Positions 34,043 to 47,038 of a DNA stretch of 64,000 bases are shown here, piece by piece (position 1 is the first letter of the stretch; every line of letters starts with the position of its first letter). Below the pieces are notes generated by a model. It ran no database searches and was not told the origin of the DNA. It was given only the letters and a program-made list of their open reading frames with translations. Made by a program: the position numbers and the translations under genes. Source of the DNA: Takakia lepidozioides (taxonomy: Eukaryota > Streptophyta > Takakiopsida > Takakiales > Takakiaceae); the NCBI GenBank assembly GCA_030704615.1, contig CM060733.1, positions 54,994,001-55,058,000 on the forward strand, read 5' to 3'.

Positions 34043-37000
34043 GGACCTTCAGGCAGATAGTCATCATTTAGTTTGGCTCCTGCCATTGTAATGTAAGCTT
34101 TTTGAACTTGAAAAGTAAATGGGGGAGACACATTTCTGACTGGCATGGGTTTATCCATCACTTCCATCTTATCTGTCTCTATCAATCCTTCAACAGACAA
34201 AATCCATGGCAACTGCATACAAGTTATAACCTTGGTGAGACTGCTTGGTATCATGTCAATGGCAGCATGTGCTTACACCTGGTGTCATGGAGCAGTGTCT
34301 ATAATTGAAAATATACGACATTTCAGGTGTGAGGAAGACTCAACTGCTGCCCACCAGAGAGAAGTTGAGGAACAGATGGCTGCTCAGAGACAAATTGAAG
34401 AACAAAATGCTGCCCACCAGTGCCAGCACCCTGTTGGACATCATGCGCACGGCGCAGAGACACCTGACATCCTCGATAATTTCTGATTCCATAAGATTAT
34501 AAGGAATTTTCTTAAGGCCTAAAATTACCGAGAATGAAACTATCATGCTCATTCCAAGCCAAGGTACCTTACAAACACCACCCAAACCTCGCCATGCTGT
34601 GTTGAGAATGTTTCAAAGTGGCCCACATTGCCGATTGAAGTATGTCTCCTAAGCTTCTCCCTTTGCCCAGATTGGCTAGCAGGGCCATGCAGCTGCTGAT
34701 TCCACAGCTTGCCCCACCCCCCCTCTCATAAATGTGTCATTGGAAGCATACACGGGAGTATGGTGCAACATTGGAAGCACTGCTCTGATCTGGGGCTCGG
34801 CTTCGAACCTGACAACCAGTTGAGTTTGACTCCTCAAGACCCAAAGACTTGCAGGCGCAACTTCTTATAAGGATCTCAGGACGTACTCAGCCTGTTGCTT
34901 GGGTTGCTGCTTCCATGGAAATTTCTGCCACTAGATCAGGAGGGCATTCCAGTGAAGATAGAAGTAGCTTGTGGTTGAGGACATCAGCTACACATACAAC
35001 ACTCATTACAACCACCGCTACTTGTCTTGGCTTGGACTCATGGGAACTAGATTAGTTATCCCCATCAATGGAATGAAATGACTCAGAGGGTTCCTAAATC
35101 TCTACCTTTCCCCTCCAGAGCAAAAAAAACCAACTAATTGACGGGAACTGCACTGCTACGATCAACTATTGAGCTGTGAGTTGACAAAGGAGATAGCCTT
35201 TACTGTCAACTAGTGCTTGTCTTCGAATGATATGTGCAGGACCAGAGCAATTTTGATGATTGTCTTTGTACTAAGAAGTATGTTAATCAGCTAGCTAGTC
35301 TCCTTAAGGTGCATTATAGGCACAGACTGCAGTGTTGGCTAAATAGTGCAAGACATTGCTGCAACCATCAGTGACAGTGCCTTCTCGGGGCTGGATTTAG
35401 TTCTGCGCAGCGATCACACGCACAACTTTGAGCATGATTGCAGGTTGGCATGAGATCGAGAGGCGGATTCCTTCAGATTCACTGATTACAGCTCAATGGA
35501 AGCACGTCTCCAAGTTCATCTACCCACTGTTGATGCTCTCTGAGGTTCTGCTGCCTACATGCTCTCAAGGAAACTCAACGCAGACGAAACACAATAACCC
35601 TTGAATTATATTTAAGCCTTCTGCCATTCAGAGATTTTACTGCACCCCTTGAAAAGCCTGACTCTTATGCACTGAAAGAGACATCATCAATTTCATTTGT
35701 ATGATTCCAAAAAGTTTTCCACCTTCACTTCCACTGTTTGATTTGATCGGTACATTCCAACAGAGAACGCATTGTAGAATGGATTTCCATGACTGCCCCT
35801 ATTCATGGTGTCTGTATGAAAAGCACCAGGAGATAAGGCACATCTCTGTAGAGATAATTTCAGCCAATATGGCCTAAATTGGGACAAGACTTGCTAAAGA
35901 ACTTGCAGTTTCCCAGTTTCATGATAGGCAACCGAGCCATTAGAAACATTGTCAGATCTCTACATCGACCCCAATAGTCACAAGCAAGTCTGTAGACGCT
36001 GATTCAAAATTGTGTTGTCTGTCAAGCTGCAACCATCATATTATGTTCCTTTTGCAATCTGTATCTCAAAGGGCCTGGTACAGGAACTCCACCAGTGTTG
36101 GTTCCAAGTGGACAATTTTTGGAGTAGAACTTGCGCAGTAGTCTAAGGTCATCCATTTGACACTAAGTTTCACCTGGTGATCAACGGTGTTCGGGAGCTT
36201 TTCGTCTTCCTTCCTTTGCCCTGAAACCATGATGCTGCTCAAGTGACACGACCTGCAAGACCAAAATGCACAACCAAATGTTACAAGGGATAAACATAGT
36301 CATTGTGATGTTGGTAATGTGGTGTGCACATATTAACAACAATACTGGACATAACTTGCATGCAAGCAGGCGCGAGTTTTTGTTGGAAGCATTCGCTGAT
36401 TGGAGAGAAGACAACTTCACCAGCCACATGGGCTATTAACATTGGATGGGCTTCTTAAGGTATGTGTCATGGAATTTCACTATGAAGCAGATGAGTCACT
36501 TACCACAATGATGCCCGACAGAAAGGAAATAGTCTTCTCACCGTTGCGCACACAAGATGCTATTGCATGAACCTGCCACACATCATAAATTTACCCAGAA
36601 ATAATGTTAACGTTGCAGACTGGCACGTATCACAGTTTCCAGACTCTTTGGACTTAAAAAGACTAAAAACCTAATGCCAACCCAATTTCCAAGCCTGCTC
36701 GTGACCTAAGAACCTGAGTCCAAGAAAATGTGATTGGGCTTAAAAATTTTGAGCATGAGTTTTCTTGAATTGGCATCTTGCAGGTGTAATTCAGCCACCT
36801 CAGAACCATACTGTTATGGTGATCTACGTATCGCAAGATCACAAAACATTATGTCTGACTTCATAACTTCAACCATTTTCACCTCATGCAATTAAAAGTG
36901 CTCACATGTTTTGCGTCCTTGCTTTCATCATCCAATTCCCAAGGGAGGAATGTGTCAGTTCATGGATGGCTCTAAAAAAGAAGTCTTTGAGATGAGCCAA

Positions 37001-37321
37001 TGGTTGCTAGGCAGCGTCAGAATAATACATTGATGGGGTGGTAAAAGCTTGGCCTTTGGCCTTCAGTTCACTCTTAGGATCCTTTTCCACAGACCCATAT
37101 ATAAACTTATTGACTTTGTGAAACAGTCATAAGATCACTTTCAGATTATGAACCTGCTCCCAATTTCGTCTAACTGAACATAGCAAGCCCATTGAACGTA
37201 ACCTTACCTTGCCACTTAAGAAGTACCACCAGTAACCATGGTTTCCCTTCAGGAGGCAATGAATGTATTATTTATATAGAAGAAAAAAAGTTCAGTCCAC
37301 CACCAACATGTCTGATCTCTT
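34043..37321. other. Intergenic region between sulfite oxidase and ARP6
   Basis: The two genes converge here. A 113-codon plus-strand frame at 34,145-34,486 has a Gln/Glu-rich heptad-like stretch (REVEEQMAAQRQIEEQ) but no supported start, splice sites or family. The rest holds only short frames. It contains both 3' UTRs; no terminator signal is distinct in sequence alone. Confidence 0.5.
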
Positions 37322-40300
37322 CTAATTCTCTATTTGTAACCTACAAGTGGCTTTAATATATGGAGAAAATATCAAGAAAGGAGAAAGAAATTGAGAGATT
37401 ACGTCAACGAGAGGCCTAGAGGACCTATTGGACACAATAGAATCAAAGAGCACTGACCTCCGCCGACATCTCAATGAGCCATGCTCTTCATACTCTCTTT
37501 TTGTTACTGAGCAACCATCAAACTCAGAGCTTGCAGCGAAGAGAGACCCACCCTTCCAAGGTGCAGCAATAGGACTGATTATACCCACCCAAAACCCACC
37601 TGAGATCAATACAAGAGTAGAGGCAGAAGGCAGTACATGCTTACGAGTCGTTACTAAGATTTAATTACCCTCCTAGAGCCAGTTGTGAGGCTTCCACCTG
37701 CAGGGATATGCAGCTCATCAAGAGATAACATTGAAAACATTAGCACACCACTGACTACCACCTGTTTCAGTGAATGGATTGCAGCAAAGATGGACTAATA
37801 GAGTTCATTTTTCCATAGATAGCAGAAAAGGGAAGAGAAGAAACAGATAAACGAAGAAACCTATTATCACCATACTAAAAGAGAGAGAGAGAGAGAGAGA
37901 GAATGACTGTACTCGTAAGGCGTTGTTTGCCGTAGCCTTGTGGCCATTGACCCTGTGCTCAGTTTGAGCGGAACACAAAGGGACAGAAACTTCCTTTGTC
38001 AGGGGCTGACGCCGGTAGTATGACTAACTTTGGAATAGACAATTGATCCGAGTTTTCCAGATAAACTCTAGAAATCCCTTCACACAAACATCAATCTGCT
38101 GTGTGTGATTTGCCCAATAACTAGACCCCAAAAGGGCCTGGGAGTTTGGCTCAGCCTGGAGATTTTCAAAGTTGGTTAGCAGAGGTACAGGATCAATTCC
38201 CTTGATGGATTTGAAGAGGGTATCTCTCTGGTGAGAGTGCCCAGGACAATGAATCAGAAAGTGGATATTGCCTTCATATTGTCCACACAATGGGCAATTG
38301 GAATCCCCCTTTCCTCTCTGCGTCTGTTTGCTGTTAAAAGGTAGGCTTCCCACCCTGACTTTAATTTCAGTCTAGAGAGAGAGAGAGGAAGAGAGAGAAA
38401 GAGAGGCTCAAGAAAGAGAGACAACCAATTGGGTTTGTGTCTGCTTTGAAGTTTGTGTTGTGCGCCCCACAACATTTACGACTGACAGATGGCTAAATAA
38501 AGATCTAGGTGTGACCAATTCTCTACGTCTGAAAGTGGTCAAGAGACAGGTGAAAGAGATGCCACCCACCTATCAACCAACTGGAGTTGGACATCATACT
38601 CATCAGGAACAAGAGGGCGCAGCTCTAGCTCTCTGCATCCAATTACCAAGCAGACCCGGCCAGGTTGGGAAGAATGTTCCGTGAGCATAGCAATAAAAAC
38701 CTAGTTTCACAGCCATGTCTACAGATCTCTGGTCATTTCAGTCCACAAAAAGACACCTGAGAAATTCACCCAGGGAAAGGCATACCAACTGGAAGCTATC
38801 TACAAGATAATCCCAGTGATGCAATACTACACATCTGAAGATAATAGCAGCTGAAGTGCTGATCATCACCCACACCAGGAGACCTTAAATGATCCACACC
38901 TATGCTGTTGCGTGATGAAATGCTTCGGAACAACAAAAATAGGTTTTCTACAAAAGTCCAGATTTTCTGGGGTGATTGACTTCAAATGCCCTCTCAAGGA
39001 GGTACCTATCCAAATTAGCCATAGATTAGGCGCGCAGTAAGGGCATTGGAACCCAAACGGTGCTTGCCTATTGGTAGCTGCTGGCAAATTCCACATAGTC
39101 TAATCCTTTTCCCAATGGATTACAGGTGCAAAGCAAATGCATAATCATCCGATGAAGGATGACAAGAGCGACTTACAAACGATCTTTGAAGCCAGGCAAG
39201 AGGGTACTTCCACCTGTCAGCACCACACTGCTCCACATCAAGCATTAGGGATATTTGCAATTAGAAAACTTGCAGGCTGATTGTACAGAACCATGGTGAG
39301 CTTCCAATAGATAGCCTGATGGCTAAGGCACTCAGGCAAGACAAGAGATAGTACTAGGCTCAAGTACCCATGGGAGGCATCCCTACATTGGATGCCATGC
39401 AGCGCTGGTCACACTATCAAGTGATCTCAAGAAAGTACCTCCCATCAGAACCAGTAGCTCTGACAGATCAATGATGCACTGAATAGCAGTGGCTTCAGCC
39501 AGCATCATTTTCTTCGGCCTGCCATGCCTTCCTGACTAATGAGCTGCTTAGATATTCAAATATTTAAACAATTTGCAACCTCGGAGGACAACATCACTTA
39601 GTAGAGCAGAAATGTACAATCCAACATTGAAAGCATCTATAGGACCATTCTTTAGAGACACAAGGAGCCATTATATGTGGATGGAGAAGTAAGTTGGAAG
39701 CATACCTGGAGTATAAAAGAGGATGCAGACTAGGGTGGCATGCACTGACTGCTCGTACTATACACTCCGCCAACCCTGCCTCATTCATCCCTGCAGACCC
39801 ACATATTTATGCAGATTCAAATCCTTTGTCCGTAACTAATCACCAGATCATTTACCAAAACTTCTACAAAATGACCTATCCTGAAGGTAAATACTGCACT
39901 TTCACCCCCAAAGAATTTCATCTACTACAGATGTCCTGATAGTAGTGCCCCTGACACTCAAGTGCTACTCGTCAATCGCAGCTACATGGTAACTTCTATA
40001 GGACTGTGAATCCAATTTTGCAAACCACCTCATGGTAAAATGGACAGATAAGTAGCAACAGAGGCAACAGATCACCTAGGTCAGCTGGATGGAAGAGCAT
40101 CTCTGGCACCAAAAATCGCTCGTTGGTCAATGTCAGCTCCTGATGATGAGAACAAAGGTGCCCAAGTACTCAAATCAGTGTTCCTTCTCCCCACACTTGA
40201 AAGAGATTGGCTATTACATAAGCTTTCGGAAATGCATCATTCAGATTCAAGTAACGACAGCTTCAGAGTCACATGCATCAAGCTGCTCTTCAAATATCAC

Positions 40301-42237
40301 CTGCTCGTCTTGCTTGGTAGTTGCTCCTTTTTTAGGAGTTCTCTTAGTTTCGCCAATAATTTGAACATCATCATCCTCTTCCTCCTCGTCCTCTTCTCCC
40401 TTTGCAGCCTGCGAATACTCACCATTAACGGTCACTCATTACTAACGACACTATTACAAGCAGGAAATGCACTGCTGCAAATTTGCTAAGTCTAGAAAGC
40501 TTCCACCAAATATCAACAACAAAAAGTGGACTCTGGTTAGCTCCGTCCATGAACTGATTGTAACTTTCAGCAACGGTTCACTGAGAGTACAATGACATTC
40601 TTCGAAGGCATGTAGATAAATTATACCCAGTCGTTACTATGGGGAAATCCACAATCATAGCCATGGTACACAACTATACTAGTTTATGAAAGTTTTGTTT
40701 CATCATTGGTCATAACCAAGCAGGAATGTCATAACAGCAAGAGCGTGGTCCAATGTAATGAGTTGCCTTCTTGTGCCTCCCAGTGGCAACATCGGGGCCC
40801 TTGACAAACCCGCGCTTGTATTTGATTCCGTCAGGTAGTATGTACTCACACTGTATCAAATTGCTCTTCCCCCGTTTCCTGCCCGTCAAAACCGTTGCAT
40901 TTGTTAGTCTGACACTCACTTTGGAGGCTGGAGAGTCCAATTTTTCCATGGTACCTGTTACCTTAAGGGTGTAATTACGGTAGGAGGAGAGACACGCTAT
41001 GTACTCTTTGCTAGTTCCCACAGATCAAGACCTACAACAAATTTAGGCCATAGGTAGTCCCTCCTGATTACTAACCGGCTAAGAAGGTCAAATGACTTTC
41101 ACGCATGCGGGATAATCAACTGAAATCTCTTTAGCCCTTGTGAACAACAAATGGCAAGGCAGTCACGGGATTGAGGAGAGGGAGAGAGACTGGGCAGTTG
41201 CGAGGTCTTGAGCAACATCCATAGAGCAGAAGCACAGCTTCTCCTTAACGTCCTCCATAATATAGGTTTCATCCATTACGTTCCAAGCCCTGTAAGACAC
41301 CAACTCCTTCAAGTAGTTTGTGAGCGCTTTCCCGCCTAAATTGATTCGCTTTGCAGCATGGTTCACAACAAAATTCTGGAACACAGGGGCTGCGTGTGTG
41401 AAAGAAAACCCTGAATCCACAACAATGCTGCATTTGGAGTGGGCCAGAAGGCTCGTGGGTGCTTGATGAGCTTCATAGATATGTGTAAGAACTGGGGTGG
41501 TTCCCACATACAGACTTTGGAATCCGAAGTCTTCAAATACAAGCTCATCTGTGGCCCTTTGAATTGATGGAAGGTTGAAGAGAGGCTCAACTAGCAGCAG
41601 CCCACAGTCTGCTGGATTAACCTGCAAGTAATTGCAATGGAAGTCTGTCATCTCGACTCAGATTTGATGCCAACAAAGACATTCCAGAGAATGCTTATCA
41701 ACTCGTCCACTTAACACCACCGTCTGAAATTAACTGGAATGGGGACACATGAGGACTCACACAAAAAAGGGTTTCTTCACCAGCAGTCAGATATTTTAGA
41801 TGACAGATGACAGAAAATCTCACCAACCATTGTACCTCAGGCATCTCACTTACTTCAACATGCTTAAGGTTTGGCGTCACTCCGACCTAAACTCAAAGGA
41901 CATCTCCACCTGCTTGGAGAATTCATCAAAACCAGCATTCGTACATCTCCCTCCTGTCCCCTCCAGATCAACTAACCTTCAGCAAGCTTTTGAAAATACG
42001 ATCCCAGATTTCTCTCTGTGTCTCCGAGCTGACCAAGTAGCCGCGGTCCATGGGTCGCCGAATTGCGATGCTTTGAATATCGTCGCACTGCTGAAGCTGA
42101 TCGGCCACCAACCATTTCTTCATTGATCGTGGCCGCGCGATGCAATTGGGGACTACAGCTGTAGGCTCCTCTTGACCCGCCATCCCTGCTTTGCAAAACC
42201 CAGCTCCATTATCCAATACAACCACAGATCCCCCCAT
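37322..42237 (-). CDS. ARP6: Actin-related protein 6 (SWR1 complex subunit)
   Basis: ARP6 is a nuclear actin-like subunit of the SWR1 remodeller that exchanges H2A for H2A.Z. Minus-strand exons: 42,237-41,977; 41,621-41,191; 40,878-40,791; 40,408-40,301; 40,139-40,076; 39,790-39,706; 39,227-39,177; 38,632-38,570; 37,574-37,458 or to the stop at 37,322. All phases join. Blocks: VVVLDNGAGFCKAG, NPADCGLLLVEPLFNLPSIQ, TDELVFEDFGFQSLY, VVDSGFSFTHAAPVF, NLGGKALTNYLKELVSYR, NEAGLAECIVRAVSACHPSL, VVLTGGSTLLPGFKDRL, APWKGGSLFAAS and REYEEHGSLRCRRR. To 37,458 it gives 422 residues (Arabidopsis 421). An AG/GTCAGT donor there suggests a tiny unidentified last exon; unspliced, the protein gains 45 residues. 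Exon 4 adds an acidic stretch. MGGSVVVLDNG fits the family start; ATG at 42,255 is the alternative. Confidence 0.94.
37880..38375 (-). mobile_element. LINE 3' fragment in the last ARP6 intron
   Basis: The minus-strand frame reads [20 protein letters not shown] and [20 protein letters not shown], about 80% identical to the LINE in sulfite oxidase intron 9. It ends in the same ACGCCTTACGAGTAC-type 3' region and a GA microsatellite (37,881-37,902). It is sense with ARP6. Confidence 0.88.
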
Positions 42238-42255
42238 GCCTCCACTCCTCCTCAT

Positions 42256-43035
42256 TTCGAAAATCGTTTCTCTTAGCCCATTCGCACATTCGCGTCCCAA
42301 CCTCCTATCAAAACTCGCGCTGCGCTCCTCCAAACACCAAACCGAAGGATGCACGCAAAAGGAGTGCCTCCCGCGTCCTTCACCGCGTGCCGGGAAACCC
42401 ACGATGGCGAAGGTAAGACAGTAACAAAGAACTCAAGAAGCCACAGGTGAAGGACGCTGGGAGGTTGCGACGCGCTTCACTCATCCGCGTGATCCCCCCT
42501 CTCTGCATTCTTCACTTGCATCAACCCCACTGCTCCTGACAGTCATGAACAGTACAGTCTTGTTTAAAATGCACAGATGCTCCTCTCACCTCCATGCCAT
42601 AGTTTGCTTCGAAGACCTCGGTGATTTGAGGCCGAGGACAGCACCTTCTACAACTTTTGATTCATTTCAGCTGTGCCCACATACCTTCTTTTGCTGTTGT
42701 CAAGAATGATCATCAAAAAGTGAGCTACAGTATACCTGCCCATGTCCAGAAAAGCAGGCCTCTCCAAATCTGTGCATCAAACTGGGCTCCATAAGAGGGA
42801 AGAGCTGCGTATCGTGAATTGTACAACACAAGTTACAAGGGAGCCCTTCTAATCAAATTAGAAAGAACGTTCCCCGGAAGCCGAAAAGATACAAGTAAGG
42901 AGAGGCGATGAAGACACATCGACCAGAAAAGCTCAGAGAGCCGCTCCGCAAACCCTGTGGATTTGAACCCAAAACCTGAGTTTTAGGCTACAATAGATTT
43001 GTGTGGAGCGGGTGGGTGTGAGGCAGATCGGGGGC
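42256..43035. promoter_or_regulatory. Divergent intergenic region, ARP6 and LYR gene
   Basis: About 780 bp separates the ARP6 start from the ATG of the LYR-like gene on the opposite strand, so both promoters must lie here. No unambiguous TATA box or named operator was recognised. The 42,240-42,480 side is CpG-rich. Confidence 0.6.
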
Positions 43036-44573
43036 ATGGCGATCGGGGCGTACAGGATTCTGCTGAGGGCAGTGAGAAAGCATGTTAGCGGCGATGCAGG
43101 TAACCCTGACTTCAAGGCTTTCATAGCGGATGAGTTCAGACGCAATGCCGGGATGCAAGATTCTGTGCTAGTGCGAAAGAAAATTTCTCTCGCGAAAGAT
43201 TATGCCTTGCTTGTGACCAGTGTTCACGCCCACAAGGTCATATCTCTTTCACTTCATATGTCTTTCTCTGTGGTGTCTTCCCATATGATTTGCAGCCGGA
43301 TTGGCATCGGTTGTGCCAGATCGGAATGAAAATTGCGGGCGGGTTTAGACCTTACAACTTTCTCCAGGAGGTTTAATAGATAGCGTCCAGGGGGATCTTT
43401 CAGGAGTGAGTTCATCCTTTTTTTTATGCCAAATGAAGGTTTGTGAGTACATGATAGCAAAGCCGCCAAGCTGACAGGGATACATACTATGCCTCTAAGT
43501 AGGATGAGTACTTTTGAACTTAAGAATGTTTTGTTTCTCCCGGGATCGCCTTTCCTCTTCACGTTAGAACTTACTAATCTTTCATCTGCGTGCCTATGAA
43601 GTTAGGGACGGGACGTGCGTGCTTGACAAAGTCTTTGTCAGTGGTATGTCGTGAGGACACTGGATGTGGCAAGGTTAAAGGATAGAATGCATTTGCTAGA
43701 GCCCCTACTGAGCCCACTACTCACAAGGGGTGTAGAATGCAATGCTACATTGAACTTCTCTATATCTAGGAAAGGAGGGCTTTGCTTCTGAGTTGCTTCT
43801 TGTGTGGCTATGGCCATGAGAGACACAGAGAGACACATACATACTTTGACCGCTTCTTGCGATTATGAACAAAATGTTGGGGTCCTTGGGATAGTATCCA
43901 TCTTGATGTTGAATTCGAAACCCGTGTCATGGCCTGACGGAGTGAAGCAGTTACCGCCGTCTTTCTATGAAATGGTTTACAGGGCATATTGTAAACTGCC
44001 CAGATTCTCAAACACTGGTCTCAGCCTGAGACAGCTGACCTAGCAGTGGACAATTACTGGGGGCTTTGCAGAGTGTGGCCCCTAGTGTGTTTCAATTGGG
44101 AAACTCAATTGTTATGCTGTAACTTGGAAGGTCATTTTGCTTGAGGGTGGATGTGTGACCTAACTATGAATGCAGAGTGAGTGAATTTCAACCCCATTTT
44201 TATGGTACTATGGTAGCCAGAGTAGGTCAAGCTCAAAGAACTCGAGGCAAACTGGGCCCACCACAGCAAGGTTTAAGGTTGTTAGGTTTAAGGTCGCAGT
44301 GACTTTGGGAATAGTACAGACGAGGTCTTGCTTTTTCTTGGGTGTACTAGGCACGGTGCTCTCCAAGACCATTGACTTATATGTTAAGTATCATGTTCTG
44401 AAGCTAGGGTTGTTGAACCGATACGGTGGATGTTGTGTATGCAGGAGCTTCTTCAGTCGTATAATATCAGTATAGATAGGGAAGAAGAGCAGTCGGTGCG
44501 CTTGCAAAACACTGCAAAGCGAGTTGGCCTTTCAATGCCGAAGGTGTTCGAAGAAGCAGATGGTCAAAAGTGA
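43036..44573 (+). CDS. LYR/FMC1-like small mitochondrial protein, two exons
   Basis: Exons 43,036-43,236 and 44,445-44,573 join in phase at a GT/AG intron to 109 residues. The N-terminus MAIGAYRILLRAVRKHVSGD carries the AYR variant of the LYR motif with the basic helix that follows it. KAFIADEFRRNAGM, SLAKDYALLVTSVHAHK and, after the intron, ELLQSYNISIDREEEQ and AKRVGLSMPKVF follow the plant FMC1/LYR-like pattern. Such proteins assist assembly of mitochondrial complexes together with acyl carrier protein; FMC1 acts on F1-ATPase. The exact subfamily is inferred from memory of the pattern. An in-frame ATG at 43,003 would add 11 residues. Confidence 0.82.
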
Positions 44574-46560
44574 GACAATTACGGGGAGCCCTATAGGGTG
44601 CATACTCTGAAAACAAGTACCAGTTAGATGTACTTTTCTGCTCCACTTTACAGTAGTCTTGTGACCATAGAATGTCAGGTTTGCTCGGAGAAGCAGGAGG
44701 GAACGAGTGAAGGAGGAAAGGTGCCACTATCATTGTTGATAGCTCGCTACAGGAGACGGTATTACTGAAATGGGGTGCGGGGCTCCGGGGTGTTACTGAA
44801 ATGCATGCGGGCCTTAGAGCTCACAAAACATGTGCTTAGTGAGATTTCTTGCCAGTGCTGCCTATGATGCTCCGTTCAAGGTATAGACCAGGACACTATT
44901 TGATCCACATATTGTGGTTAGGCCCAGCCAGTTGTACATAGGTAAGCCACTATCTGGCAACAGGGTGGCCTTCGATATCTTTCTTGGAGAGAACAACTTC
45001 GATTCAGAAATGCTGAGGTAATACTGCACACAGATGTGGTACAGGTAGCACATGTCGTCAGGGTCATGCTGCCAGTAAAATTGTACACCTTTAATTGCCA
45101 GTCAGTGGAAGTATATGCATCGAACTGATATCCTGGAATTTCATCTTCCCACATTCCCCCCATTGTCTCCAGACGTTTGTCAATCTCTACACCTCCCCTG
45201 CTCCATCTACTCCACATTCTATGAGACTTGCACAATCACACTGCAGTGCTATCAGACAGTGGTTCCTTTGATGTCAAATTTGAATTGTAGCCTGCGGCAT
45301 TGCATCTCAAAACAAGGGTTGTCAATGCAAGTACTGCAATTCAACACGAGATCCACAACACCTCCACATTACTGGGCTCCTGATGGCGAAGGTGGAGGCC
45401 TTGCACAAAGCCCTGTGTCGTCTTGCAGTGAATGGGGGGAATGCCGCACATCATGCAGTGGATTTGCGGGCGAGGCAGGATTTGCAGGAGGTGAAATGAG
45501 CATTCAGCATGGCAATGGTGGGCCGGACACCTGTGGAAGTGATGGCTATGGCATCTCATGAGACTCTTAAGGAAATTGAAGCAAGGTATTGACATGGAAC
45601 TCTTGGGGTATACCTCATGTCTGTGAATTGTGTGATCCTGGCTCCAAATTGAGAGAGTCTAAATATAGTCATACTTCGGTTTGTAGTCTATATATGTGCT
45701 CGGTAGTTCAAATGAACAGCGCCGCATTTGGTTGTCTAACCGCCACAGATGCCTGCAAGAGATTTTTTATGACTCCCTCTTTTGCCCCTCTTGCAATGAT
45801 GGTGGAGGTGCTACTCATGCCTCCATTTGGATGTGCATGACTCGAGGCCTTCAGTTCACAATCTTTTTGTACTGAACCCACATATAACATCTCAAAGCTC
45901 TTAACCCTTGTATCATCATCAAACCAATACCCGTTGTGTTCTTGGCCTTGAGCTTGATGCTAAATCTTAAAACACTGCCAGATTGTCCTTGACCTTGTAT
46001 CATGGCAGTTAGCTCTTATTTCTCCCAAGGAGGGTTTGACCTACTCAATCCAAAGGACGACCTTTGTGCACTTATGTCACTACATAATAAACCTTTTTGT
46101 GACCTGAAAAGATCTAGGAATGAGTATGGGCTAGTATGGACAAGACAGACAGATCGGAAAGAGCACGGAATACAACCCCTATATAAAATTAGAACACTGC
46201 GCAACATCCACACGTACTAAAATCCTCCTTCCCTAAATCATACCAACACCAACGCCTCGCCACCACCAGATTTCCTTTGCTACAGTCGAAACTTCACTGC
46301 TACAAAGGCCTCAAGAGTGAGTTCTACCAATCTCGCAGCTTGTGATGAATATATCTCTCACTGGCCAACCAACCAACATGCTCTACCACCTCCTACATTG
46401 AATGGAAGTTTTGTAACCATCAAACAGGTTTGGAAGAAACTACTCACTTCCAAGGTGCCACACATTCAAGGTGTGTGTGGTAATGCATTAAATAACAAGC
46501 GGCTAGCCGCGTAATGGCTCCACCCTCCAATGTGGAGTGTGTAACGAAGTATTTTACATG
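44574..46560. other. Intergenic stretch without a recognised gene
   Basis: Only short or interrupted frames are present. One plus-strand stretch (45,370-45,590) reads LMAKVEALHKALCRLAVNGG and, after a stop, MASHETLKEIEAR up to a GTATTG donor. It looks like a decayed exon of an unidentified gene. Nothing else is supported. Confidence 0.4.
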
Positions 46561-47038
46561 CTATATTGTAGAATGATGATATTTAACAACATGGTTTGGT
46601 AATTTGAAAGCTATATATATAGGTTTGTGATCTGTCCAATATGCCTCTGTAACTCCTGATATGCATTGTTGGTTAGGTGTATTTGTCCAAATATGGTCCA
46701 AGTGTGAACCATATATTGTAGTAGTTTTCATGAATTGAAGTGTCATATTGAACATCCTCATGAATTGTAGCAATTGTTTTGACATAGTTGAATCATTTTG
46801 TAATATATTTATATTGAAATCCCCTATAATAATGGTGGGACAAAAATGTGGTATTTTATGAAGAATTGTTTGTAGTTGAGACAAAAATATAGATATCGAA
46901 AGTGACGGAGGTTTGTAAATAGTAACTACATGAATAGCTCTTCTTATTTTTATTGAAAGTGGCCATTATATATTCAGCACCGGAGAATGAAAACACTTCA
47001 TGAGATACTAAGGACATTGTTGTGTCATATAACATCAT
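46561..47038 (-). pseudogene. Endonuclease/exonuclease/phosphatase domain fragment
   Basis: The minus-strand frame 46,884-46,561 contains LQTILHKIPHFCPTIIIGDF then N, the GDFN motif of the APE-like nuclease fold, and SHLDHIWTN with DHK (TDHKPIYIAFKL), matching its C-terminal catalytic Asp-His box. The frame 47,038-46,856 precedes it with a diverged N-terminal part. This nuclease type occurs in LINEs and in some Helitron-like and PIF1-helicase elements; no RT or helicase is adjacent, so the parent element is undecided. Confidence 0.7.

Noticed and set aside
34145-34486. 113-codon frame downstream of sulfite oxidase as a gene
   Set aside because: It has only a Gln/Glu-rich tail and no recognised domain, and lies in the likely 3' UTR. 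Kept as intergenic.
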